From assembly GCF_004323185.1 (NCBI RefSeq), contig NZ_NAPS01000002.1, forward strand, positions 1,024,759 to 1,079,470: 54,712 nt of DNA, read 5' to 3'. The notes under the pieces were generated by a model. That model was not told where the DNA came from and did not search any database. It worked only from the letters and a program-made list of their open reading frames with translations. The stretch comes from Westiellopsis prolifica IICB1. Lineage in GTDB: Bacteria; Cyanobacteriota; Cyanobacteriia; Cyanobacteriales; Nostocaceae. The number at the start of each line of letters is the position of its first letter. Position 1 is the stretch's first letter. The translations under genes and the position numbers were made by a program. Below, in pieces: positions 46,918 to 54,632 of this stretch.

Positions 46918-46981
46918 TGGTAATATTATACCAACTGTTAATTCCAACCAGAAAACTTTGCACTAAAACCGTGATTTGTAA

Positions 46982-47773
46982 ATGAAACGAAAACAATTTT
47001 TAACATTCGTCGGCATCGCACTAACTAGCTTGATTTTAGCAGTTGGTTTAGCATTGAGTTCTTCTTCTGTAGTAGCACAGTCAAACACTGAGTTACTTGT
47101 GTCTGCTGCTGCGAGTTTAAAAGATGTGATGGAAGAAATTAAGACTAACTACCAACAAACCAAACCTAATATCAACATTAAATATAACTTTGGAGCTTCC
47201 GGTGCTTTGCTGCAACAGATTCAGCAGGGAGCGCCTGTAGATGTGTTTATCTCTGCTGGCAAAAAGCAGATAGACACCTTAGAACAATCAGGGCAAATAG
47301 TTGCAGGTACCCGTGGAATTTTAGCAAAAAACCGTTTGGTTTTGATCGTGCCAAATAATAGCACAGGTGTTAGCAGCTTTAACAACCTCAAAGATGCCAA
47401 TATCAAGAAAATTGCTATTGGCGAACCAAGAAGTGTTCCTGCTGGACAATATGCAGAAGAAGCCCTAAAAAAATTGGGTATTTACGAATCAATCAAACCC
47501 AAGTTTGTTTATGCTAACAATGTGCGTCAAGTTTTAGCAGCAGTAGAAAGTGGTAATGCTGACGCGGGCTTAGTTTACCAGACTGATGCCAAAATCTCCA
47601 ATAAAGTCAAAGTCGTCGTGGCTGCTGATGAAAAATACCACTCTCCGATTGTCTATCCATTAGCAGTTTTAAAAAGAACTAAAAATCTAGAGCCAGCAAA
47701 AGACTTTCTTCAGTTTCTATCCGGTGAACAAGCTAAAACTGTACTACAAAAATACGGTTTTATCTTGCCTTAA
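46982..47773 (+). CDS. modA: molybdate-binding periplasmic protein ModA
   Basis: This 263-aa ABC-transporter substrate-binding protein has a signal peptide (residues 1-32, hydrophobic core LTSLILAVGLALSS, likely cleavage at VVAQS). Signature blocks are LLVSAAASLKDVMEEI, NFGASGALLQQIQQGAPVDVFISAG, AIGEPRSVPAGQYAEEALKKLG and GNADAGLVYQTDA, which line the oxyanion site. It delivers molybdate (or tungstate) to ModBC, encoded 32 bp downstream. The ATG is the first in frame. Confidence 0.95.
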   Translation: MKRKQFLTFVGIALTSLILAVGLALSSSSVVAQSNTELLVSAAASLKDVMEEIKTNYQQTKPNINIKYNFGASGALLQQIQQGAPVDVFISAGKKQIDTLEQSGQIVAGTRGILAKNRLVLIVPNNSTGVSSFNNLKDANIKKIAIGEPRSVPAGQYAEEALKKLGIYESIKPKFVYANNVRQVLAAVESGNADAGLVYQTDAKISNKVKVVVAADEKYHSPIVYPLAVLKRTKNLEPAKDFLQFLSGEQAKTVLQKYGFILP

Positions 47774-47805
47774 TTTCTTGTTCCTGCACTCTGCCTTTTA
47801 GAACT

Positions 47806-49623
47806 ATGCCACAAGATTTATCTCCCCTTTGGATATCGCTGAAAACATCTTTACTTGCTACTTTTATTACTTTTTTTCTTGGCATTGGTACTGCATACTG
47901 GATGTTCGGATATCGGGGCAAAGGTAAATCATTAATTGAAGGTATTTTAATTGCACCTTTGATTTTACCTCCGACAGTAGTCGGTTTCATCCTACTAGTA
48001 TTTTTTGGTAAAAATGGGCCGGTGGGAAAACTCATGGAGAGTTGGCAATTAGACTTCAGCATAGTTTTTACTTGGTATGGTGCAGCGATCGCAGCTACAG
48101 TAGTTTCTCTACCATTAATGTATAAAACTGCCTTGGGAGCCTTTGAACAAATTGATCAGAATCTCTTGCGGGTAGCCAGAACTCTCGGTGCAACTGAATC
48201 AACTATCTTTTGGCGCATCAGTTTACCCTTAGCATTTCCTGGTATCTTAGCGGCAACAACCCTAGCTTTTGCCCGTGCTTTAGGTGAATTCGGTGCAACC
48301 TTAATGCTAGCTGGGAATATTCCCGGACAAACACAAACGATCCCCATGGCGATTTATTTTGCTGTGGAAGCTGGAGCGATAGAGGAAGCTTGGTTCTGGT
48401 CGATCGCCATTATGGTGATTTCTCTGTCTGGAATAGTTGCTGTTAACTATTGGCAAGAAAATAGAACAGGAGAGAGGAGAAGGGAATATGGGGGACAAGG
48501 GGGATATGGGGGACAAGGGAGTGAATTATTTGGGTTAGTTACACAATCTTCAAGTAGTGGACTGATTGTAGATATCGAAAAAATACTTCCTGATTTTTAT
48601 TTAAAAGTTTCCTTTAATGCTGATCGCCAAGCTTTAGGATTGTTGGGAGGTTCCGGTGCTGGTAAAAGTATGATTTTGCGTTGTATCGCTGGCATTGAGA
48701 CACCTACTAAAGGCAAGATTATTTTGAATGGTAGGGTGTTGTTTGATTCGGAACAAGGTATTAATGTTCCTAGTCGAGAACGCCGTATTGGTTTTGTGGT
48801 TCAAAATTATGCTCTGTTTCCTAATATGACGGTGGCACAAAATATTGCTTTTGGTTTACCTCAGAAGATGTCTGCAAATGCCACTAAGCAACAGGTAGAA
48901 TCACAATTGATAGATGTGCAATTGTCGGGTTTTGGCGATCGCTATCCGAGTCAACTTTCTGGAGGACAACAGCAACGGGTAGCGATCGCACGGGCTTTAT
49001 CCAGCCAACCAGAAGCATTACTATTAGATGAGCCATTTTCCGCCCTTGATACGTTTCTGCGTAGTCAACTGGAGCAACAGATGATAGAAACCCTGGCTGA
49101 TTACCAAGGAATTACCTTGTTTGTGACACATAGTATGGAAGAAGCCTATCGGGTTTGCCCAAATTTGTTAGTGATGGAGGATGGTAAAATCATTCAGCAT
49201 GGAACAAAATATGATGTGTTTGAGCGACCTGCTACAGTTACAGCTGCCCAGTTAACAGGGTGCAAAAATTTCTCTAATGCTGTAGCTGTTGATTCTGGGC
49301 AAATAAAAGCTGTGGACTGGGGTTGTAATCTACAGGTAATTGAAACTATCCCCGATAAATTATCTCATATCGGCATCCGCGCCCATCACATCACCTTTAC
49401 CAATGACTCTAATCAAAATAATACTTTCAGATGTTGGCTAGTAAGGGCAACTGAAACACCGCACCGGATGACGTTGTTCTTAAAGTTACATTCCTCTGGT
49501 ACTGCTTATCATGATTACCATCTGCAAGCAGAAGTATTTAAAGAAAAATGGGCAACACTCAAAGACAGACCTATGCCGTGGTATGTGCGTTTAGATCCCT
49601 TACGATTGATGTTATTGGATTGA
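47806..49623 (+). CDS. modBC: fused molybdate ABC transporter permease-ATPase ModBC
   Basis: This 605-aa fusion has a permease (residues 1-225, five membrane segments, EAA loop RVARTLGATESTIFWRISLPLAFPGI) and an ATPase (about 250-480, Walker A LGGSGAGKSM, signature LSGGQQQRVAIARAL, Walker B LLLDEPFSALD). A C-terminal TOBE-like region (about 490-605) presumably senses molybdate. ModB-ModC fusions are known in cyanobacteria. The linker (about residues 222-245, ENRTGERRREYGGQGG ...) is encoded by the GGGGGACAA purine repeat (48478-48520). It is co-transcribed with modA. Confidence 0.94.
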   Translation: MPQDLSPLWISLKTSLLATFITFFLGIGTAYWMFGYRGKGKSLIEGILIAPLILPPTVVGFILLVFFGKNGPVGKLMESWQLDFSIVFTWYGAAIAATVVSLPLMYKTALGAFEQIDQNLLRVARTLGATESTIFWRISLPLAFPGILAATTLAFARALGEFGATLMLAGNIPGQTQTIPMAIYFAVEAGAIEEAWFWSIAIMVISLSGIVAVNYWQENRTGERRREYGGQGGYGGQGSELFGLVTQSSSSGLIVDIEKILPDFYLKVSFNADRQALGLLGGSGAGKSMILRCIAGIETPTKGKIILNGRVLFDSEQGINVPSRERRIGFVVQNYALFPNMTVAQNIAFGLPQKMSANATKQQVESQLIDVQLSGFGDRYPSQLSGGQQQRVAIARALSSQPEALLLDEPFSALDTFLRSQLEQQMIETLADYQGITLFVTHSMEEAYRVCPNLLVMEDGKIIQHGTKYDVFERPATVTAAQLTGCKNFSNAVAVDSGQIKAVDWGCNLQVIETIPDKLSHIGIRAHHITFTNDSNQNNTFRCWLVRATETPHRMTLFLKLHSSGTAYHDYHLQAEVFKEKWATLKDRPMPWYVRLDPLRLMLLD

Positions 49624-49633
49624 CTAATAAACA

Positions 49634-49651
49634 AAGTTGCGGGTTATCAAA
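49634..49651. repeat. solitary IS982-type terminal repeat
   Basis: This 18-bp match (AAGTTGCGGGTTATCAAA) to the left end of the IS at 45676-46748 lies just after the modBC stop, without a transposase or partner end. It may be a deletion scar or a shared short repeat. Confidence 0.5.
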
Positions 49652-49667
49652 TACAAACGCGCCTACC

Positions 49668-49934
49668 TCATAGAGGTGGGAAGGATGTCAATTGAAACTC
49701 ATCTGGGTTGAGCGACACCATGATATTTTCAGACTCTACCCGAATGAGCCAGCGATCGCTCATCTTGTCGTTGATCACTACTTCTCGAGCGCAAACAATA
49801 CCCCTTTTTCCGGCGACGTACTCCGGGTATAGAATCAAAACAACGTTTCCTACTTGAATCTTCTTTGGGTTTTGCAATCGCGTTTTTAGCTTGATATTAT
49901 ATAGACTGATAATAACTTGACCAATAGGCATCAA
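49668..49934 (-). CDS. small SH3/KOW-like hypothetical protein
   Basis: This 88-aa product is beta-rich: KKIQVGNVVLILYPEYVAGKRGIVCAREVV and RWLIRVESENIMVSLNPDEFQL form a small barrel-like pattern with KOW-type GKRGIV. No signal peptide. It is convergent with modBC. No family is named confidently. The reading frame and amino-acid composition look genuine; the start could be either of two adjacent ATGs. Confidence 0.6.
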   Translation of the reverse strand: MMPIGQVIISLYNIKLKTRLQNPKKIQVGNVVLILYPEYVAGKRGIVCAREVVINDKMSDRWLIRVESENIMVSLNPDEFQLTSFPPL

Positions 49935-50014
49935 ACCTTAAATTCATAGAAAAAACTGTATAACCTGTATCATTTTGCTGATTTTCTTTGATATAAGAGC
50001 AAATATACTCGGTA

Positions 50015-50078
50015 ATACCATTTCACGTTAATCGCGATACACATAAATAATGTAGACGCGATATATCGCGTCTCTACA
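50015..50078 (-). repeat. palindrome-tailed repeat, copy 1
   Basis: The sequence starts ATACCATTTCACGTTAATCG and ends in a GACGCGATATATCGCGTC palindrome. It matches 54238-54303 in inverted orientation over about 64 bp, with a few differences. Confidence 0.8.
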
Positions 50079-50135
50079 AAAAAATATGTTTCACTTTTAA
50101 AGGAAATTGCTATAAGATGACTAACATCAGGATTT

Positions 50136-51326
50136 ATGGCATCTAAATTGCAATCGCTTTTCAACAATCCCAGCTGGATTGGTGTCGTTTTATCTTTCTA
50201 CGCTTTTATTGCAATTGGTATCGCTGAGGGAGGTTTGGGTGTTCTCATACCCTCGATTCAAGCAACATTCAATCTGACTTCTGCAACCATCACCTTACTT
50301 TTTCTCAGCCAAGTTTCTGGTTACATATTTGCTGCACTGACTAGCAGTCTTCTTAGCAGTCGCATTGGCTTGGCACGGATGTTGTTACTAGCATCTTTTT
50401 GTCTGACCTGCGCCCTTGTTTGCTATGCTGTTTCTCCCTACTGGTTATTAATGGTTGCAGCAGGTACATTTCTTGGTTTAGGAATTGGCTTGATTGATGC
50501 TGGTATTAATACATATATTGCTAACCACCAAGGTAATGCTGATTTGATGGGTTTACTGCACGCTTTTTATGGTATTGGGGCGTTGCTAGGCCCTGCTGTC
50601 GCTACAACACTGCTAGCAATGAACGTCAGTTGGCGGAGTGTGTATTTTGTCATTGCTACCGTTGTTAGTTTTACAGTTCTAAGTATGCTATGGGCTGTTG
50701 TGTATAACTACAGACCACTTACGAAACGTACTAATTTGACAGATACGAGTGCAACAGCTAATTTAACTGTAGCCTTGAGAACACCTACAGTGTTGCTAGC
50801 TGGATTGTTATTGTTAATCTATGTAGGTATAGAAGCCTCGGTTGGTAACTGGGCTTACAGTGTCCAGGCCCTAAGTCGAGGTACGCCGGAAATGCTTGCA
50901 GGCTACAGTGTCAGCGCTTATTGGTTGGGGTTAACCTTGGGACGTTTAGCTACGGGACGTGTAGTGAGATATCTCGGTGCAGTCCGGACTTTGGATAGTG
51001 CTTTGATGTTACTGGGAGTCGGTTTAACTGCTTGGTGGTTACTACCGCAACAATTATTTAGTTTACCAATTATTGGCTTTGCTTTGGCTCCCATTTTCCC
51101 AATGACAATTTGGTTAATGCCGCAACGAATACCTACTGCAATTGTACCGGCGGGAATTGGTTTTATGACAAGTGTTGCTAGTTTGGGTGCTGCGGGAATT
51201 CCGGCGAGTGTTGGCGCTGTTGCAGCCCGTGTTGGTTTGGGGATCATTCCAATTTTGATGATTCCTTTAGTAGTAATCATGGTGATTGTACATCGTTGGC
51301 TGGTGAAGCACGCGCCTGCTAACTGA
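50136..51326 (+). CDS. MFS transporter
   Basis: This 396-aa protein has about 12 hydrophobic segments. The loop between segments 2 and 3 reads SSRIGLARMLLLAS, a weak GxxxR-type MFS motif. GIGLIDAGINTYIANHQGNADLMGLLHAFYGIGALLGPA is typical of the FucP/YbjJ-like sugar/solute-porter group. Export or uptake direction and substrate are unknown. The ATG (MASKLQSLFNN) is closely preceded by a palindromic repeat. A GCACC-ended repeat element begins immediately after the stop. Confidence 0.88.
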   Translation: MASKLQSLFNNPSWIGVVLSFYAFIAIGIAEGGLGVLIPSIQATFNLTSATITLLFLSQVSGYIFAALTSSLLSSRIGLARMLLLASFCLTCALVCYAVSPYWLLMVAAGTFLGLGIGLIDAGINTYIANHQGNADLMGLLHAFYGIGALLGPAVATTLLAMNVSWRSVYFVIATVVSFTVLSMLWAVVYNYRPLTKRTNLTDTSATANLTVALRTPTVLLAGLLLLIYVGIEASVGNWAYSVQALSRGTPEMLAGYSVSAYWLGLTLGRLATGRVVRYLGAVRTLDSALMLLGVGLTAWWLLPQQLFSLPIIGFALAPIFPMTIWLMPQRIPTAIVPAGIGFMTSVASLGAAGIPASVGAVAARVGLGIIPILMIPLVVIMVIVHRWLVKHAPAN

Positions 51327-51327
51327 C

Positions 51328-51446
51328 ATCTTGCACCAGTTGCAATCAGCCGTAAAATAAGATTTTCGGGTTAAAACCTTAGTCAGTCGGTATTTAACCG
51401 ACTTTAGCTTTCAGCCCAAATTTTAATTTCGGGCTAGGTGCAAGAT
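51328..51446. repeat. GCACC-ended inverted-repeat element, copy 2
   Basis: The ends ATCTTGCACCAG and CTAGGTGCAAGAT are inverted repeats of each other (119 bp). The interior has GTCGGT/ACCGAC and CAGCCCAAA/TTCGGGCT-type pairings. It shares its core with 10344-10488. It begins 2 bp after the MFS stop codon. Confidence 0.75.
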
Positions 51447-51471
51447 ATAAGCTAATCAAAATTGATGAGAT

Positions 51472-51579
51472 TTATTTTTTCCAAGGTAGCTTTGTTCCCA
51501 TTTCAGTCATTGCTGAGAAGATAAGATACAAAATTAGTACACCTACACCAATCAAGAAAAGCACAAAGTCGTGGTTCAT
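51472..51579 (-). CDS. 35-aa single-span membrane protein
   Basis: A short gene encodes MNHDFVLFLIGVGVLILYLI followed by FSAMTEMGTKLPWKK. It has one hydrophobic span (residues 5-22) and a basic C-terminus. The ATG at 51579 is preceded by AAGGAAACATGAT, a good ribosome-binding site. The size and layout resemble small subunits of photosynthetic or NDH complexes, but I do not recognise it as any named one. It is the only plausible gene between 51327 and 51858. Confidence 0.55.
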   Translation of the reverse strand: MNHDFVLFLIGVGVLILYLIFSAMTEMGTKLPWKK

Positions 51580-51858
51580 ATCATGTTTCCTTAAACACGT
51601 ATGGCGATCGCCATTTAATAAAGTAAAGTTTTTCAGCGCACAATCTTATTAAAATCAATAGTTATTTAGTCAGTTTGATGTAAATTTAAGCCTAGTTGTA
51701 TGAAGCAACCGGGCTTTTTTGTTGATTAATAACTAGTGATTGTATTTGCATACTAAACGTAATATTAATCCTAAATAGTTGAGCGATAATATAAGTAGAG
51801 CTATTCCCCTGTCGAGATGACTCTAAGAAGGCTATAACTCAAGGCGGGGTGATTGAAA

Positions 51859-52356
51859 ATGCTGAAAAAAATAATAAATATTGCTCTGGCAACAACAGTT
51901 CTGTTGGGCAGTTTAGGAACTATTAGTTACGCAGTGCAAACGCCCATATCACCTAATTTTGAAAATAACATTGCTCAAACTAGGATCAAACCAAGTACTT
52001 CCTCTATAGTCACTGAAGGATTTGAAAAACTTTGTTCTGGACATACTAAGGATGCTTACACTTTATGGTTAAGTCATAGCATTCCTATGCTCCGGGACAT
52101 GAAGACTCAAATAACTGAGTCTTTGGCTAGCACGCAGGAAAAGATATTTGGCAAATGCACAAGATATATAATGATTGGCTCAGTCTCCTTAACAGAGAAG
52201 ACCCAAATTGTTTATCTTGAATCAGAGCATGAAAAAGCGCCGCTTTTCTGGCAATTTGTAGTTTATCAAACCCCACAGGGTTGGGAAATTTCATCTTTGA
52301 GTTTCCATACAAATCCAAGTGAGACTATTCCAGCATCTCTGTTGAATAGAAGATAA
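51859..52356 (+). CDS. secreted protein of unknown function
   Basis: The 165-aa product starts at the ATG at 51859 (MLKKIINIALATTVLLGSLG); a TTG two codons earlier is also possible. A signal peptide spans about residues 1-25 (cleavage near SYA). The mature part has one pair of cysteines (FEKLCSG and FGKCTRY) and a beta-rich C-terminal half (TQIVYLESEHEKAPLFWQFVVYQTPQGWEIS) resembling DUF3887/NTF2-like folds. No function assigned. A lone gene. Confidence 0.65.
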   Translation: MLKKIINIALATTVLLGSLGTISYAVQTPISPNFENNIAQTRIKPSTSSIVTEGFEKLCSGHTKDAYTLWLSHSIPMLRDMKTQITESLASTQEKIFGKCTRYIMIGSVSLTEKTQIVYLESEHEKAPLFWQFVVYQTPQGWEISSLSFHTNPSETIPASLLNRR

Positions 52357-53129
52357 ACATACTCTACTCAATTATAAAAATGCCCGATCCAAGTAATAGT
52401 TCACCATATTGATTTTGACAAGTTCGCCAGATCCCCGACTTTTGAAAAAAGTCGGGGATCTAAACCCTCGCAACCTGTGAAAATTTGCGTGGCGAAGTAG
52501 TAGTAGTTCACCATATTGATTTTGACAAGTTCGCCCTTCCATACGACTGATAAATTCTAATGGACTATAATTTTTAGCGATTATATTGAAAAGCTTGGAA
52601 TGCTGTCGATGCGATCGCTTATCTTCTCAAAACAACAACACCCAAGCTTCTACTAGCTGATTTATTTCCTCTCTTTGATGATCCTAATTAGGGATGAACT
52701 GGATAATTACACACTCGCTATGCAATCCAAGCAGTTACATTACCCTCTATTTACTACTATTTTGAGGAAATGTTAGCGTTCGTCTTGGGTGTTGTTGTTA
52801 GTTGGCTAGACAGATGATTAAACAGCGTTTTTTACCTCTCAACTAAATTTAACTTTTTAACTCAAGGCTGTTGTTTGTCTGCCAGGGAAGCTCTATAGCT
52901 TCAATTATTAATTTATCACTTCTAATGATAGGTGAATCAAGTATGAAACTAAACTTTACTTTAGTTGATAAACTATCTATCATCTCAGGACTTACGCAAA
53001 AATCGCCACAAAGCTTAATTTATCGAACCGCCAAGACGCCAAGAACGCCGAGAATTCATAGAGCGTGCGTAAGTCCTACATCTTTTAAATTTGTTCATTT
53101 AAAGTAATATTAATTCAGAAGCTTTGCAT
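52357..53129. other. 773-bp repeat-rich intergenic region
   Basis: No gene is supported. It holds a 32-bp direct repeat (52397-52428 and 52504-52535) flanking a GATCCCCGACTT hairpin, a 16-bp inverted repeat bounding 52631-52799, and a 91-bp MITE-like element (52987-53077). Confidence 0.7.
52987..53077. mobile_element. 91-bp MITE-like element with AGGACTTACGCA ends
   Basis: Perfect 12-bp terminal inverted repeats, AGGACTTACGCA and TGCGTAAGTCCT, enclose 67 bp containing CGCCAAGACGCCAAGAACGC. It has no coding capacity and no clear target duplication. Confidence 0.75.
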
Positions 53130-54188
53130 ATGGCAGTAAACTTTGGTAGACGGGAATTACTCTTAGCCTTGTATGGTTCAGCCGCCTTTGGCACAAGTAT
53201 AGTGCTGAAAGCTTGCAGTAATCAACAAACTACAACATCCACAACAGCTAATAATGACAATTTTAAAATAGCGATCGCACTTCCTGGAGTCATCACCGAT
53301 CAAGCTTGGAACCAATCGGGGTATGAAGGTGTACAGCTAGCTAAACAAAAACTAGGTGCAGAAACAGCTTATGTAGAAAAAGTTGCTCAAGCAGATCAAG
53401 CAGAAGCACTATCAGATTTTGCTCGTAAAGGTTACAATGTAGTCTTTGCCCACGGTGGACAATTTGATGCAGCCATTGAACAAGTTGCACCCCAATTTCC
53501 CAACACGTTTTTTGTTGCTGTTAATGGTGCTGTGAAAGGTGAAAATATCGCCGCTTTGCGAATAGATCACATGCAAGCGAGCTATTTGTGTGGGATTATT
53601 GGCGCTTTGATGACAAAATCCAATAAATTAGCTTATATTGCAGGACAAGAATTTGAAGCTACCCAACAAGAATTACGCGGTTTAGAATTAGGAGCAAAAT
53701 CAGTTAAGCCCAATATGCAAATTACTCCTACCTTTACTGGTGATTGGAATGATGTTGCTAAGGCTAAAGAAGCCACACTTGCTTTAATCTCATCTGGTGC
53801 TGATGTGATCTATCAATGGTTGGATAATGCTTCAGCAACTGTTTTGCAAACAGCAAATGATCAAGGAGTCTATGCTTTTGGGAATACGAAAGACCAATTA
53901 GAAATCGCACCTAAATCAGTTTTAACAAGTGCGGTCAAACGCATGGATTTAGCAATAGTTTATTTAGCAGAACTTGCTAAACAAAAACAATTAAAAGGAC
54001 AAATTTATACGATTGGTTTAGAAAGAGCCGATATTTTATCTTTAGGAAAATTTGGGACAATGGTTAGCGTAGCAGTGCAACAAAATGCATTAAATACTAA
54101 ACAGGAAATAGTTGCCAAAAAAATTACTTTTGAAAACTGTAAAGAAGGTGAGAAAGATACGCGATGTGTGAAAAAGCTAAGGGTTTAA
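53130..54188 (+). CDS. Bmp-family ABC transporter substrate-binding lipoprotein
   Basis: The 352-aa product starts at the ATG at 53130 (MAVNFGRRELLLALYG), with a lipoprotein signal whose lipobox LKAC lies near residue 29 and an N-terminal twin Arg (GRRE). The Bmp/PnrA fold shows KIAIALPGVITDQAWNQSGYEG, YNVVFAHGGQFDAA, FVAVNGAV and GADVIYQWLDNASATV. Relatives bind purine nucleosides or related ligands for ABC import. The permease and ATPase genes would be expected nearby but are not in this window; downstream is only repeat DNA. Confidence 0.88.
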   Translation: MAVNFGRRELLLALYGSAAFGTSIVLKACSNQQTTTSTTANNDNFKIAIALPGVITDQAWNQSGYEGVQLAKQKLGAETAYVEKVAQADQAEALSDFARKGYNVVFAHGGQFDAAIEQVAPQFPNTFFVAVNGAVKGENIAALRIDHMQASYLCGIIGALMTKSNKLAYIAGQEFEATQQELRGLELGAKSVKPNMQITPTFTGDWNDVAKAKEATLALISSGADVIYQWLDNASATVLQTANDQGVYAFGNTKDQLEIAPKSVLTSAVKRMDLAIVYLAELAKQKQLKGQIYTIGLERADILSLGKFGTMVSVAVQQNALNTKQEIVAKKITFENCKEGEKDTRCVKKLRV

Positions 54189-54198
54189 ACCCTTAGCT
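54175..54198. terminator. 24-bp perfect palindrome over the stop codon
   Basis: AGCTAAGGGTTT is followed directly by its exact complement, so the palindrome spans the last codons and stop of the Bmp-family gene. It could act as a terminator stem-loop, although it has no loop spacer and no T-run. Confidence 0.5.
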
Positions 54199-54237
54199 AA
54201 TACGATTTCACGAAAAGCCTGATACAAATACAGACCC

Positions 54238-54303
54238 TGTAGAGACGCGATATATCGCGTCTCTACATTATTTATATATATCGCGATTAACGTGAAATGG
54301 TAT
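54238..54303 (+). repeat. palindrome-headed repeat, copy 2
   Basis: The repeat starts with a perfect 30-bp palindrome at 54238-54267 (core AGACGCGATATATCGCGTCT) and continues to GATTAACGTGAAATGGTAT. It matches 50015-50078 in inverted orientation. From here to the window end there is no gene: a CCCTCTCCCAAGCTTGCGAGAGGG-type stem near 54379-54403, a GTGTGTTG.../...CAACGCACC repeat near 54435-54465, and the tandem array below. Confidence 0.8.
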
Positions 54304-54632
54304 AACAGCACAAATCGTCTTCAGACGACTTATTTACGCATTAGAGGTCAATAGACCTCTTTACCCTCACCCTAAATCCCTCTCCCAAGCTTGCGAGAGG
54401 GACTTTTAAATTGGCTCCCCTTCTAGCCAGTAGGGTGTGTTGTCGCGCAGCGCAACGCACCATCAAGAATTCAAGGTGCTGTACATCACTACTACAGGTT
54501 TTAAATGTCAATCGATTTATAGAAGCAGTATTAAGACACATTCTAGTGAAATTTGATGAAAGTCAGAGATTTGCAAGATTTTAGCCAAATTTTTGCCTTA
54601 AAAATCTGTTTTATGACTTGTGAAGCTAATTT

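Noticed and set aside
46796-46966. 56-aa frame with a hydrophobic stretch just upstream of modA
   Set aside because: No ribosome-binding site, and it overlaps the NtcA-type promoter and the TTGGTA palindromes, which explain the sequence better.
52871-53107. 78-aa plus-strand frame
   Set aside because: Its second half is the 91-bp MITE-like element; no family features.
54341-54541. 66-aa minus-strand frame
   Set aside because: Composed of two common interspersed repeats (CCCTCTCCC stem and GTGTGTTG repeat).
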